Both the position numbers and the translations under genes were made by a program. From assembly GCA_965216915.1 (NCBI GenBank), contig CBDCGS010000005.1, positions 62,001 to 126,000 of the forward strand: 64,000 bases of DNA, in the 5' to 3' direction. Shown here piece by piece: positions 35,327 to 45,230 of this stretch; the first letter of the stretch is position 1, and each line of letters opens with the position of its first letter. The notes below the pieces were generated by a model that was not told the DNA's origin, did not search any database, and was given only the letters and a program-made list of their open reading frames with translations. Source of the stretch: CBDCGS01 sp965216915. Lineage in GTDB: Bacteria; Pseudomonadota; Alphaproteobacteria; UBA828.

Positions 35327-35956
35327 TCAGGGCGCGCGGGCGACGATCAAGCGCAGAATGTCGGCGACCAGGAAGCGCGTTTCGACGAGCGTGAGCCCCG
35401 CCGGCTCGACATGGTGATGGGTGTTGCGGTCGAACGACGCGGCATAGGCCCAGCGCACCCAGGGTGCCCATAGCCGCATGATCGCGCGGCGCACGGGATT
35501 CGCCGGGTAGGCGTATTCGAGCAGCCTGATCTCGCCGCCCGGCTTGACGATGCGGCCGAGCTCGCGAAGCGCCGGGCGCTGCAGATCGTCGTCGAGCACG
35601 CAGAACAGGAAGGTCGCGACCGCCGCGTCGAAGGTGTCGTCGGCGAAGGCGGTGCGCAGCACGTCCATCTCGGCCAAAGCCACCCGACGCCCAATCTTCA
35701 GCGATCGTCGGCGGGCGCGGCGCAGCATGGCGCGGCTGAGGTCGATCCCGACGATCTCGGCGTCGGGCGGATAGAACGGCATGTTGCAGCCCGTGCCGAC
35801 ACCCGCATCGAGCACCAGGCCCGTCAGCCCCTCGAACAGCACCGGCCGGATGGGCTGATAGCGCTTGCGCTCGAAACCGCGGTCGAGGAAATCGTAGTAG
35901 CGCGCGATGCGTTCGTAGGCCGGGCGCGCGGTGCCCTCGGGCGCGTGCTCGCTCAC
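35327..35956 (-). CDS. Class I SAM-dependent methyltransferase
   Basis: This cytoplasmic enzyme has 209 residues. SAM motif I is GLVLDAGVGTGCNMPFYP (residues 47-64), with an acidic residue in VGIDLSRAMLRRA for ribose binding and FDAAVATFLFCVLDD as motif IV-like. The closest broad relatives are UbiE/COQ5-like and phospholipid N-methyltransferase-type enzymes; the substrate is not clear. The start is GTG at 35956 and it overlaps the copA stop by four bases (GTGA), which implies coupled translation. Longer in-frame sequence upstream is inside copA. The pairing with a copper ATPase is unexplained. Confidence 0.85.
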   Translation of the reverse strand: MSEHAPEGTARPAYERIARYYDFLDRGFERKRYQPIRPVLFEGLTGLVLDAGVGTGCNMPFYPPDAEIVGIDLSRAMLRRARRRSLKIGRRVALAEMDVLRTAFADDTFDAAVATFLFCVLDDDLQRPALRELGRIVKPGGEIRLLEYAYPANPVRRAIMRLWAPWVRWAYAASFDRNTHHHVEPAGLTLVETRFLVADILRLIVARAP

Positions 35957-38154
35957 AGGCGCACGCGGGCGAGGCGAAGCGCGTTGCCGATCACCGAAAC
36001 CGAGCTCAGGCTCATCGCGGCCGCGGCGATCATCGGGTTGAGCAGAATGCCGAACGGCAGAAACAGCACGCCGGCCGCGATCGGCACGCCGATGGTGTTG
36101 TAGAGAAAAGCGAAGACGAGGTTCTGCTTGATGTTGCGCATCGCGGCCACCGCTAGCGCGCGGGCGCGCACGAGGCCTGCGAGGTCGCCGCCGACGATGG
36201 TGATGTCTGCCGCCTCGATCGCGATATCCGCGCCCGTGCCCATGGCAATGCCCACATCGGCGACGGCGAGCGCCGGCGCGTCGTTGATGCCGTCGCCGGC
36301 CATGGCCACCCGCCGGCCGGCCGCGCGCATCGCCTCGACGGCGGTCGCTTTGTCCTCCGGCGTGACCCCGCCCTCGACCTCCTCGATGCCGAGCGCCGCC
36401 GCGACGACGCGTGCGGTCGCCGGCGCGTCGCCGCTCATCATGACGATGCGCAGCCCAGCGGCGCGCAGGGTGTCGAGGGCGGCGTGCGCACCCGGTTTGA
36501 TGGGGTCTTTGATCGCGATCACCGCCACCGGTGTGCCATCCACCGCCAGCAACACGGCGGTGGCGCCCTCCGCCCGCGCGGTGTCCGCCATGTGCTGCAA
36601 CGCGTCCGTGCCGATCGCCAATCCCTGCAGCAACGCATCGTTGCCGAGCGCGACGGCATGCCCGTCGACGGTGCCGGTGAGGCCGCGACCGGGATGCGCC
36701 TCGAACCCGGTTCCCGCGGGAATCGCGATGCCGCGCGCGGTCGCGCCGTCGATGATGGCCACGGCGAGCGCATGCTCGCTCATCCGCTCGAGCCCGGCCG
36801 CCAGCGCGAGCAATGCGTCGGCGTCGTGTCCGGGCAAGGCGTGCACCGTATCGAGGTGCGGGCGGCCTTCGGTGAGCGTCCCGGTCTTGTCGACCACCAG
36901 CGTGTCGATCTTGGCGAGCGCCTCCAGCGCCTCGGGCGCGCGGAACAGCACGCCGACCCGCGCGCCGCGTCCGAGCGCGACCGTGACCGAGGTTGGCGTC
37001 GCGAGGCCGAGCGCGCAGGGGCACGCGATGATCAAGACCGCGACCGCGTTGATCACGCCGTAGGCCCAGCTCGGCGACGGCCCAAACACGCCCCAGCAAA
37101 CGAGCGCCGCCACGGCGACCGCGAGCACCGCTGGCACGAAGCGGGCCGACACGCGATCGGCAAGCCGTTGCACCGGCGCGTTGCGCCGGCTCGCCTCGGC
37201 CACAAAATGCACGATGCGCTGGAGCATCATGTCGCGCCCGACGCGCTCCGCCCGCATCACGAGGCTGCCGGTGCCGTTCATCGTGCCGCCAACCAAGGGA
37301 TCGCCGGCGGCCTTGTCGACGGGGATCGGCTCGCCAGTCACCATCGATTCGTCGACCGCGCTTTCGCCCGACACGACCGCGCCGTCCACCGGCACGCGCT
37401 CACCGGGCCGCACCCTAAGCCGATCGCCGGCTTGAACCGCGTCGAGCGGCCGGTCGACCTCGTCACCGTTGTCCATGATCACGCGCGCAGTTTCGGGCGC
37501 GAGCGCCAGCATCTGGCGCACCGCCGCGCTCGTTCGCGCCCGCGCGCGCATCTCCAGCACCTGGCCGAGCAGCACCAAGGCCGTGATCACGCCGGCCGCC
37601 TCGAAATAGACGCCGACGCTGCCATCGGCCCGGCGGAAGGTTTCCGGGAACAGGCCGGGCGCCAAGGTCGCGATCAGGCTATAGAGGAAGGCGACGCCGA
37701 CCCCGATCCCGATCAGCGTGAACATGTTGGGGCTGCGGCGCAGAGACTGCCACGCGAGCACGAAGAACGGCGCGCCGCCCCACATCACGATCGGCGCGCT
37801 CAAGCCGAGCTGCACCCACGCCCAGCCGCGCCCCGGCAACACGCCGGCCAAGGGCGCGCCGGCCCCGTCGCTCGCCATCGCGATCACCAGCAACGGCAGC
37901 GCCAACGCCGCCGAAAACCAGAACCGGCGCGCCATCGCGATCTCGGCAGGATCGCGCGCGGGCGTGGCGTCGAGCGCGGTCGGCTCCAGGGCCATGCCGC
38001 ACACGGCGCAGCTGCCGGGGGCCTCGCTGCCCTCCTCGGGATGCATCGGGCAGACGAAGGCCGCGCTCGCCTCGCCCGGCGCCGGGCTGGTGAGAGCCGC
38101 GCCGCTGCAGCAGGCGTCGTGCGCGGTGTCGCGATGATCGGCAGGCTGAGCCAT
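35953..38154 (-). CDS. copA: Copper-translocating P-type ATPase
   Basis: This P1B-type pump removes Cu(I) from the cytoplasm. It has 733 residues. Instead of HMA domains, the N-terminus has a short Cys-rich metal-binding unit, CPMHP (residue 35) to CAVCGM (residue 49). The membrane core carries the transport CPC motif, Cys378-Pro-Cys380 in IIACPCALGLATP, the phosphorylated Asp422 in DKTGTLTEGRP, the TGE actuator motif and GDGINDAPAL. The last helices contain FLYNTIGVPIAAG and AMSLSSVSVI, typical of Cu(I) pumps. The ATG at 38154 is chosen; an upstream ATG at 38268 would add 38 residues of non-protein-like composition. It is divergent from trpD. Confidence 0.94.
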   Translation of the reverse strand: MAQPADHRDTAHDACCSGAALTSPAPGEASAAFVCPMHPEEGSEAPGSCAVCGMALEPTALDATPARDPAEIAMARRFWFSAALALPLLVIAMASDGAGAPLAGVLPGRGWAWVQLGLSAPIVMWGGAPFFVLAWQSLRRSPNMFTLIGIGVGVAFLYSLIATLAPGLFPETFRRADGSVGVYFEAAGVITALVLLGQVLEMRARARTSAAVRQMLALAPETARVIMDNGDEVDRPLDAVQAGDRLRVRPGERVPVDGAVVSGESAVDESMVTGEPIPVDKAAGDPLVGGTMNGTGSLVMRAERVGRDMMLQRIVHFVAEASRRNAPVQRLADRVSARFVPAVLAVAVAALVCWGVFGPSPSWAYGVINAVAVLIIACPCALGLATPTSVTVALGRGARVGVLFRAPEALEALAKIDTLVVDKTGTLTEGRPHLDTVHALPGHDADALLALAAGLERMSEHALAVAIIDGATARGIAIPAGTGFEAHPGRGLTGTVDGHAVALGNDALLQGLAIGTDALQHMADTARAEGATAVLLAVDGTPVAVIAIKDPIKPGAHAALDTLRAAGLRIVMMSGDAPATARVVAAALGIEEVEGGVTPEDKATAVEAMRAAGRRVAMAGDGINDAPALAVADVGIAMGTGADIAIEAADITIVGGDLAGLVRARALAVAAMRNIKQNLVFAFLYNTIGVPIAAGVLFLPFGILLNPMIAAAAMSLSSVSVIGNALRLARVRL

Positions 38155-38276
38155 GGACGCTAGGTGGCGGTGGACGGGGGGTGAAGTCAAGACGAAGCGA
38201 TCTCTGACGCTCCGTGGCCTTTCGGCGACAAAGCGTGATAAACCGAAACGAACGCGGAGTGTTGCCAAGGCATAAG

Positions 38277-39329
38277 ATGGCGAGCGACGTCGATTTCAAG
38301 ACGCTGATCGGCCGCGTGGCCGGCGGTGCGCGGCTCTCCCAGGAGGAGGCGCGCCGCGCGTTCGATATCATGATGGCCGGCGAGGCCACCCCCTCGCAGA
38401 TGGGCGGCTTCCTCATGGGCCTGCGCGTCCGGCGCGAGACCGTGGACGAGATAACCGGCGGCGCCCAAGCCATGCGCGACCGCGCCGTCACCCTCGACGC
38501 GCCGCCCGGCGCCATCGACACCTGTGGGACCGGCGGCGATGCCAAGGGCACGTTCAACATCTCGACCGCGACCGCGCTGGTGATCGCGGCATGCGGCATT
38601 CCGGTCGCCAAGCACGGCAACCGCGCGCAAACCTCGCAATCGGGCTCGGCCGATCTTCTCGCCGCGCTCGGCGTCAACATCGATGCCGACATGGCGCTCG
38701 TGCGCGAGGCGCTGTGGGAGGCGAATATCGGATTCCTCATGGCACCCCGCCACCATGGTGCGATGCGACACGTGGCGCCGACCCGCGTCGAGCTCGGCAC
38801 ACGGACGATCTTCAATCTGCTCGGCCCGCTCTCCAACCCGGCCGGCGCCAAGCGCCAGCTCATCGGCGTGTTCGACCCCGATTGGGCCGAGCCCATGGCA
38901 GAGGTGCTGCGTAATCTCGGTTCCGAGCGGGTCTGGGTGGTGCATGGCGCGGATGGTCTCGACGAGCTCACCACGACCGGCCTCACCACCGTGGTCTCCC
39001 TCGATCAGGGCTCGATCGAGCGCTTCGAGGTGACGCCCGAGGACGCAGGCGTGCCGCGCGCGCGCCTCGCCGATCTCGCGGGCGCCGATCCCGCGGGCAA
39101 TGCCGCGACGGCGCGCGCGCTGCTCGACGGTGCGGCGGGACCGATCCGCGATATCGTGCTGCTGAACAGCGCGGCCGCCTTGATGGTCGCCGGCAAGGCC
39201 GAGACCCTGCGCGCCGGTGTCGCGATGGCGGCCGCCGCGATCGACGACGGCCACGCGCGCCAGACGCTCGACCGCTTGGTGGAGATCACCAATCGCGGCA
39301 ACGACGAAAACCCGGACGACGCGGGATGA
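38277..39329 (+). CDS. trpD: Anthranilate phosphoribosyltransferase
   Basis: This enzyme joins anthranilate and PRPP in tryptophan synthesis. It has 350 residues. The PRPP-binding CGTGGD motif lies at residues 83-88, and KHGNRAQTSQSGSADLLAALG follows with the conserved KHGNR and the substrate loop. The gene overlaps trpC by four bases (ATGA). The ATG at 38277 is preferred; a longer frame to 38214 includes the copA-trpD intergenic region. No leader peptide or attenuator was seen upstream. Confidence 0.97.
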   Translation: MASDVDFKTLIGRVAGGARLSQEEARRAFDIMMAGEATPSQMGGFLMGLRVRRETVDEITGGAQAMRDRAVTLDAPPGAIDTCGTGGDAKGTFNISTATALVIAACGIPVAKHGNRAQTSQSGSADLLAALGVNIDADMALVREALWEANIGFLMAPRHHGAMRHVAPTRVELGTRTIFNLLGPLSNPAGAKRQLIGVFDPDWAEPMAEVLRNLGSERVWVVHGADGLDELTTTGLTTVVSLDQGSIERFEVTPEDAGVPRARLADLAGADPAGNAATARALLDGAAGPIRDIVLLNSAAALMVAGKAETLRAGVAMAAAAIDDGHARQTLDRLVEITNRGNDENPDDAG

Positions 39330-40143
39330 GCGACGTCCTCGTCCGCATCTGCGCCGACAAGCGCGCCCATATCGCGGCGCGCAAGACTGCGCGCGCCTTC
39401 GAGGCCGTCGCGGCGGACGCGGACGCGGCGCCCGCCCCGCGCGGCTTTCTCCAAGCGCTCGACGCCGCGGTGGCGGCGGGCGGCTTCGGGCTGATCGCCG
39501 AACTCAAGAAAGCCTCGCCGAGCCGTGGCTTGATCCGGCCTGACTTCGAGCCAGCCGCACTTGCCCGCGCCTATGAGACCGGCGGCGCAAGCTGCCTCTC
39601 GGTGCTCACCGACACGCCTTACTTCCAGGGTGAGGACGCGTTCCTCACGCTCGCCCGCACCGCCACAAGACGCCCGGTGCTGCGCAAGGATTTCATGCTC
39701 GACCCCTATCAGGTGGTCGAAGCCCGCGCGCTCGGCGCCGACGCGATCCTCCTGATCATGGCGGCGCTCTCGGACGAGACCGCGGCGGAGCTCGAGGACG
39801 CGGCCCGTGCCCACGGCATGGACGTGCTGGCGGAGGTGCATGACGCGGGCGAGCTCGAACGAGCGCTTCGGCTGAAGACGCCGCTGATCGGCATCAACAA
39901 CCGCAACCTGAAGACGCTCGCGGTCGATCTCACGACCACCGAGCAGCTCGCGCCGCTGGTGCCGGCCGACCGTCGCATCGTCTGCGAGAGCGGACTCTAC
40001 GCGCACGAGGATCTGACCCGCATGGCAGCGGTCGGCGCGCACATGTTCCTGGTCGGCGAATCGCTCATGCGCCAGGCGGACGTGGCGGCGGCCACCGCGA
40101 CCCTGCTCGGCGACACCCCGGCGCGCCGCGCGGAGGGAGGATG

Positions 40144-40144
<1 letters not shown>
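39326..40144 (+). CDS. trpC: Indole-3-glycerol phosphate synthase
   Basis: This TIM-barrel enzyme closes the indole ring in tryptophan synthesis. It has 272 residues. Seen are the catalytic region IAELKKASPSRGLIRPDF, the FQGEDAFLTLA loop with the active lysine in RKDFMLDPYQ, the ILLIMAALSD strand and the VCESGLYAHEDLTRM phosphate-binding end. It is coupled to trpD by ATGA and its stop overlaps moaC. TrpC alone is encoded here, not fused to TrpF. Confidence 0.97.
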
Positions 40145-40620
<476 letters not shown>

Positions 40621-40623
40621 ACC

Positions 40624-41844
40624 GTGATCCCGGTCGCCGAAGCCGTCGCGCGCATCGTCGGCGCGTTCTCACCCCTCGCCGCCGAGACGATCGGCCTCGA
40701 AGGCGCGCGCGCCCGCGTGCTCGCGGAAGACGTGGTCGCCCGCGTCACGCAGCCCCCCTTCTCGGTCTCAGCGATGGATGGCTACGCGGTGCGCGGCGCG
40801 GATGTCGCGACCGCCCCGGTGACGCTCCGCGAAATCGGGCGCGTGCCGGCGGGCCAGCGCTTCGAGGGGCCGGTCGGACCCGGCGAGACCGTGCGCATCT
40901 TCACCGGCGCACGCCTGCCCGATGACACCGACACGATCGTCATCCAAGAGAATGTCGACGCCGACGGCGGCGCCATCACCGTGCGCGAGGCGACGCCCGC
41001 CGGTCGCTACGTGCGCGCCGCCGGGCTCGACTTCAACGCCGGCGATGTCGGGCTGGCCGCCGGCCGGCGCCTGGATGCCCGGGCGATCGGGCTCGCCGCG
41101 GCCATGAACGTCCCGTGGCTGCGCGTGCGGCGGCGCCCGCGCATCGCGATCCTCGGCACCGGAGATGAGATCGTCATGCCGGGCGACCCGCGCGGCGAAA
41201 ACCAAATCGTCAGCTCGAACAGCCTCGCCCTCCAAGCCTTTGTCGAGGCGCATGGGGGCGAGGCCATCAATCTCGGGATTGCGGCGGACAATCGCGAATC
41301 GCTGCGCCGGCTCGCCGCCGGTGCGGCGGGCGCGGATCTGCTCGTGACCACCGGCGGCGCCTCGGTCGGCGAGCATGATCTCGTGCGCAGCGTGCTCGGG
41401 GAGGCGGGTCTCACGCTCGACTTCTGGAAAATCGCGATGCGCCCCGGCAAGCCGCTCATGTTCGGGCAAATCGGTGAAACCCGTCTTCTCGGTCTGCCGG
41501 GCAACCCCGTGTCGTCGCTCGTCTGCGCGATCATCTTCCTGCGGCCCGCCATCGGCCGGATGCTCGGACGCGTGGGCGACGGCAACATCCGTCTCAAGGC
41601 CGTGCTCGGCGCGGATCTCGCGGCCAACGACGAGCGCGAGGATTATCTCCGCGCGACGCTCCAACGCGCGCCCGACGGCCGCCTCATCGCAACACCTTTC
41701 CCCAAGCAGGACAGCTCGATGCTGTCCCTGCTCGCACAGGCCCAGTGCCTCGTGGTGCGCCCGCCCTTCGCCGCCCCCGCCAAGCGCGGCGAGACCGTTG
41801 AGATGCTTAAACTGGATGTCGACGGGGACACTGACTTTTCTTAG
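40624..41844 (+). CDS. moeA: Molybdopterin molybdenumtransferase
   Basis: This protein inserts molybdate into molybdopterin adenylate. It has 406 residues and begins with GTG. Motifs include PPFSVSAMDGYAVRGAD, the IFTGARLPDDTDTIVIQE loop, the MoaB/MogA-fold sequence VTTGGASVGEHDLVRSVL and LLGLPGNPVSSLVC near the C-terminal domain. It follows moaC by three bases, so the trpD-trpC-moaC-moeA run is one transcription unit that ends before the lexA promoter. Confidence 0.96.
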   Translation: MIPVAEAVARIVGAFSPLAAETIGLEGARARVLAEDVVARVTQPPFSVSAMDGYAVRGADVATAPVTLREIGRVPAGQRFEGPVGPGETVRIFTGARLPDDTDTIVIQENVDADGGAITVREATPAGRYVRAAGLDFNAGDVGLAAGRRLDARAIGLAAAMNVPWLRVRRRPRIAILGTGDEIVMPGDPRGENQIVSSNSLALQAFVEAHGGEAINLGIAADNRESLRRLAAGAAGADLLVTTGGASVGEHDLVRSVLGEAGLTLDFWKIAMRPGKPLMFGQIGETRLLGLPGNPVSSLVCAIIFLRPAIGRMLGRVGDGNIRLKAVLGADLAANDEREDYLRATLQRAPDGRLIATPFPKQDSSMLSLLAQAQCLVVRPPFAAPAKRGETVEMLKLDVDGDTDFS

Positions 41845-41909
41845 AGAATATCTGCAATAGACTGATTCAATGCCGTTTTTTCGCGCAACCTATCTTCACG
41901 AAAGATGAC

Positions 41910-41938
41910 TTGACACCCCAAGCGAACCAAACTAGAAC
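41910..41938 (+). promoter_or_regulatory. lexA promoter with overlapping SOS box
   Basis: TTGACA (41910-41915) and TAGAAC (41933-41938) are 17 bases apart and form a good sigma-70 promoter. The alphaproteobacterial SOS box GAAC-N7-GAAC lies at 41924-41938 and covers the -10 box, so LexA binding would block its own promoter. The N7 spacer is CAAACTA. Confidence 0.88.
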
Positions 41939-41981
41939 GGATGCATCGGTTTCGGGTTTGTTCGGCTGCGGGGACACGAAC

Positions 41982-42686
41982 ATGCTTACCAAAAAGCAAT
42001 TAGAGCTACTGATTTTCGTCGATTCCTACCTAAAAGAGTACGGAACTGCACCTTCGTTTGAGGAAATGAAGGAAGCGGTCAACCTCCGGTCGAAGTCGGG
42101 AATTCACCGCCTCGTCACGGCGCTTGAGGAGCGCGGTTTCTTGCGGCGGCTCCCCCATCGCGCCCGCGCGATCGAGGTGCTGAAGCTCCCGCCGTCCCAT
42201 GGCGAACCCGCCTCGCAGCGTCCGCAGGCCGGATTCCAGCCGAGCGTGATCGAAGGCAACTTCCGGGCGGAGCGGCCGCGCCAGCGCGACGACGACGAGA
42301 TCGGCGCGGCGAGCATCCCGCTCTATGGCCGTATCGCGGCCGGCATGCCCATCGAGGCTCTGCGCGACGAGTCCAGCTTCATCGACGTGCCCGGCAACCT
42401 GCTTGGCGGCGGCGAGTACTACGCCCTTGAGATCGATGGCGATTCGATGATCGACGCCGGAATTCTCGATGGTGACACCGCGATCGTCGAGCGGACCGAC
42501 ACGGCCGACAACGGCACCATCGTCGTCGCCTTGGTCGACGACCAGGAGGTGACGCTCAAGCGGCTTCGCCGCAAGGGTGAATCGATCGCGCTGGAGCCCG
42601 CGAACAAGGCCTACGAAACCCGCATCTTCGGCCCGGGGCGGGTCAAGGTGCAGGGCAAGCTGAAGGGCATCGTCCGCTCCTACTGA
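41982..42686 (+). CDS. lexA: LexA repressor
   Basis: LexA is the SOS repressor and self-cleaves on RecA filaments. It has 234 residues. The N-terminal winged helix includes MLTKKQLELLIFVDSYLKE and SFEEMKEAVNLRSKSGIHRL. A central linker follows, then the cleavage site Ala120-Gly121 (RIAAGMP) and the Ser-Lys dyad Ser155 (GDSMIDAG) and Lys193 (VTLKRL). The ATG at 41982 gives the family N-terminus. The SOS box upstream means self-regulation. Confidence 0.98.
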   Translation: MLTKKQLELLIFVDSYLKEYGTAPSFEEMKEAVNLRSKSGIHRLVTALEERGFLRRLPHRARAIEVLKLPPSHGEPASQRPQAGFQPSVIEGNFRAERPRQRDDDEIGAASIPLYGRIAAGMPIEALRDESSFIDVPGNLLGGGEYYALEIDGDSMIDAGILDGDTAIVERTDTADNGTIVVALVDDQEVTLKRLRRKGESIALEPANKAYETRIFGPGRVKVQGKLKGIVRSY

Positions 42687-42702
42687 GGGCCGCGCCGCGT
42701 CA

Positions 42703-42727
42703 CAACCGGCAACGGTGCTGCCGGTTG
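42703..42727 (+). terminator. Hairpin after lexA
   Basis: CAACCGGCA and TGCCGGTTG form a perfect 9-bp stem with a 7-base loop, 17 bases after the lexA stop. No T-run follows, so it may be a rho-independent terminator of weak type or an mRNA-stabilising end. Confidence 0.5.
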
Positions 42728-42870
42728 CACAGGGGCCCACACGCCGCAACCGGGCCGCGCCTGCGGAGGCCGGGCGGTGCAGCACCGGGCCACGCGCACC
42801 CAAGTCTCGCAGAGAGCCAGGACGCGCCACCTCCCCCATCCGTGCGGCATCTCGCGGTCAGCGCGCGCTG

Positions 42871-42935
42871 GAGCAATCCAGCGCAGGTGGGATCACCTGC
42901 GACGACGCATTTGCGTCCATACCAATGAGAGAGAG
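42871..42935. repeat. Third copy of the hairpin repeat
   Basis: This copy matches the 35178 repeat over its core: GCAGGTG-GGAT-CACCTGC (42883-42900) and GACGCA-TT-TGCGTC (42904-42917), then CCAATGAGAGAGAGCA. Both stems are kept exactly; loop one changes from GAAT to GGAT. It lies between the convergent lexA and comEC genes, 7.7 kb from the tandem pair. Confidence 0.88.
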
Positions 42936-42969
42936 CATGTCGCGTGAGCATGGGCGAGCGTGACATGCT
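42934..42969 (+). terminator. Hairpin AGCATGTC/GACATGCT at the lexA-comEC junction
   Basis: AGCATGTC (42934-42941) and GACATGCT (42962-42969) form an 8-bp stem with a 20-base loop, followed by TTTG on the plus strand. It lies just before the comEC stop on the opposite strand and partly overlaps the repeat copy. Confidence 0.35.
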
Positions 42970-42980
42970 TTGTGGCGGGC

Positions 42981-45125
42981 TCACCGCCCGGAGCGCTGGG
43001 CGACCCAGGGCCGGTCACCGCGCGCGGCGGCGACGGTCTCGACCGTCGGGCCGTTTTGATCGAGCCAAATCGCGTGACCGCCTCGGCGCCATAGATCGAA
43101 GCGATCGATCACGAGGTGGGGGCGCGGGCATGCTCGGCGCACCGGGACCAGGCTCACGACGACGTCGGCGCTGCGGCAATCCTCCGCGAGCGCCCGGGGG
43201 TCGCGGACGAAGGCGACCACCTGGCCCGCCATGTGTTGCACGCAGCCCGCCTCATCGCAGGCGAGGCCGGTGACGCCGTCCGGGGCGCGCCAGGGCCAAG
43301 TCTCCGCGCGCGCCTGGCCGGCACGGCGCAGCCAAACGCCGCCGACGAAGCGCGCGCGCTGCCGCGATGAAAGCGTCAACGCGCCATCGGGTGCGCGGCT
43401 CGCCATGAGGCGGGCATCGCCGTCGACCAGGATGTCGGGCGGCACGGCGGCGGCGGCGACCAGCAGACCCGCCGCGACCCCGACAAGCCCGAAAAATCGC
43501 CATCGGCGACGCCACAAGCAAAGCCAAAGGCCGCCCACCGCGATCAGCCCGAGCGCACTCGTCGGCATGGCGGGCACCAGGGTGACGGCACCGGGGAGCG
43601 CCGCCACGGCCTCCGCGACCCAAAGGATCGCGTCGATGCCCCAGCCCATCGGCACCAACCCGATCTGCTCGGCGCCGAAGGGCATGAGCAGCAACGAGAT
43701 GAGGCCCCACGGCATCACCCAGAAGCCCATCACCGGGACGGCACCGAGGTTCGCGAGCAGGCCATAGTCGGCGAAGCGATTGAAGTGATAGACCGCGAAG
43801 GGCCCCGTCGCCAGGCCGGCGACGAGCGAGGTCAGCGCGACAGCGGCGAGGTAGAGCGCCGGCCGCCCGACGAAGCCGGTGCGCGCGGCGAGGCGGGCGA
43901 GCGGCCGGCGCAGCGCCTCGTAGGTCGCGATGAGCGCGGTGGCGGCGCCGAACGACATTTGAAAGCTCGGCCCGAGCAGGCTCTCGGGCGCGATCACCAG
44001 CACCAGGAGAGCGGCCCAGGCGATGAGACGCACCGACAGGCTGTTGCGGTCGACGACCACGGCCAGGAGCACGAAGGTCGCCATCACGAAGGCGCGTTGC
44101 GTCGGCACGCTTGCGCCCGCGAGCAGCAAGTAACCCGCCGCCGCGATGAGCGCCGCCACCGCGGCCCATTTCTTGATCGGCACCGCGAGCGCGAGGCGCG
44201 GCGAAAGCGCGAGCAGCGCGCGCACGGCGAAGAAGACGAGGCCCGCGACGAGCCCGATATGGAGGCCCGAGATCGCCAGCAGATGCGCGAGACCGGACTC
44301 ACGCATCGCCGTGAGGATGCGCTCCGGAATCGCGCTGCGGTCGCCGGCGAGCAGCGCGGCCGCGACGGCGCCCGTCACTCCCTCGCGCGCCGCCACGATG
44401 CGCGCCGCGACGGCGTGACGCACGCCGGCGAGCCACGCCGCGAAGCCGCCGGCGCGATCGTCTGGCGGCGCGTCGATCAGCGTCGGATGACCCAGCGCGA
44501 AACCGACGCCGCCGATCCCCTGGAACCAGGACTGGCGCGCGAAATCCCACGCGCCGGGTGCTGCGGGCGGCGGCGGCGCGCGCAGCGAAGCGCGGATCCG
44601 AATCCAATCACCCGGCAACAGCCGCGGCGCGTCCGCGCGTCGCGAGAGCGAGATCCGCACCCGATGCGGCACGGCGTCGGGCGCGAGGGCGGCGATGCGC
44701 AGCGCCTCGAGCACGTAGCGTTGCCGTCCCTCCCCGACCCCGCCGGAGACGATGCGCCCCTCGACCGTGACCGGTCCCGTCGCCTGCTGCAGCACGGGCG
44801 CCGCCACCCGGTCGGTGCGCCAGCCCGCCGCGGCGACGCCACCCGCGACAAAGGCAAGCCCGAGGCAAAGTGCGGCGAGCGGGCCGGCACGCCGCGCGAG
44901 ACACGCACCGCCTGCGGCAACACCGAACGCGGTCGCAGCGATCCAAACCGGCGGCTCGGCGGGAAGCGAAAAATAGAGCGCGATGCCGCCGCCGAGCAGC
45001 ACAGGGCACCAAAGAAACAGCCGATCCCGCTCGATGAAGCGCCGCCCCGCGCTCACCCGGTGCCACAGCGCCGCCAGGGTGCCCCTCCAGCGGCCGACCT
45101 CGGCTATGGCGTTCGGGCTCGTCAT
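42981..45125 (-). CDS. comEC: ComEC/Rec2 family DNA-uptake channel protein
   Basis: This is an inner-membrane protein of 714 residues for single-strand DNA passage during transformation. An N-terminal soluble DUF4131-like domain (VEGRIVSGGVGEGRQRYVLEA) sits between hydrophobic helices. The competence core carries LLAGDRSAIPERILTAMRES, GLAHLLAISGLHIGLVAG and about ten helices. The C-terminal 140 residues hold only remnants of the beta-lactamase-like domain that many ComEC proteins have, and no HxHxDH metal motif is visible, as in many alphaproteobacterial relatives. Its C-terminal end faces the hairpins after lexA. Confidence 0.9.
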   Translation of the reverse strand: MTSPNAIAEVGRWRGTLAALWHRVSAGRRFIERDRLFLWCPVLLGGGIALYFSLPAEPPVWIAATAFGVAAGGACLARRAGPLAALCLGLAFVAGGVAAAGWRTDRVAAPVLQQATGPVTVEGRIVSGGVGEGRQRYVLEALRIAALAPDAVPHRVRISLSRRADAPRLLPGDWIRIRASLRAPPPPAAPGAWDFARQSWFQGIGGVGFALGHPTLIDAPPDDRAGGFAAWLAGVRHAVAARIVAAREGVTGAVAAALLAGDRSAIPERILTAMRESGLAHLLAISGLHIGLVAGLVFFAVRALLALSPRLALAVPIKKWAAVAALIAAAGYLLLAGASVPTQRAFVMATFVLLAVVVDRNSLSVRLIAWAALLVLVIAPESLLGPSFQMSFGAATALIATYEALRRPLARLAARTGFVGRPALYLAAVALTSLVAGLATGPFAVYHFNRFADYGLLANLGAVPVMGFWVMPWGLISLLLMPFGAEQIGLVPMGWGIDAILWVAEAVAALPGAVTLVPAMPTSALGLIAVGGLWLCLWRRRWRFFGLVGVAAGLLVAAAAVPPDILVDGDARLMASRAPDGALTLSSRQRARFVGGVWLRRAGQARAETWPWRAPDGVTGLACDEAGCVQHMAGQVVAFVRDPRALAEDCRSADVVVSLVPVRRACPRPHLVIDRFDLWRRGGHAIWLDQNGPTVETVAAARGDRPWVAQRSGR

Positions 45126-45230
45126 CGCGGCGCATCCTAGCGGGTAGCGGGGCCCGTTCGCGTCACCGGCAGCAATGTGCTAAACGCTCGACGCCATCAA
45201 GCTTAGCCCCTCGCGGAAAGGCGAGAAAGC

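Noticed and set aside
35957..37099. N-terminal extension of the methyltransferase frame into copA
   Set aside because: It is a shadow of copA; the GTG at 35956 fits the family start and overlaps the copA stop.
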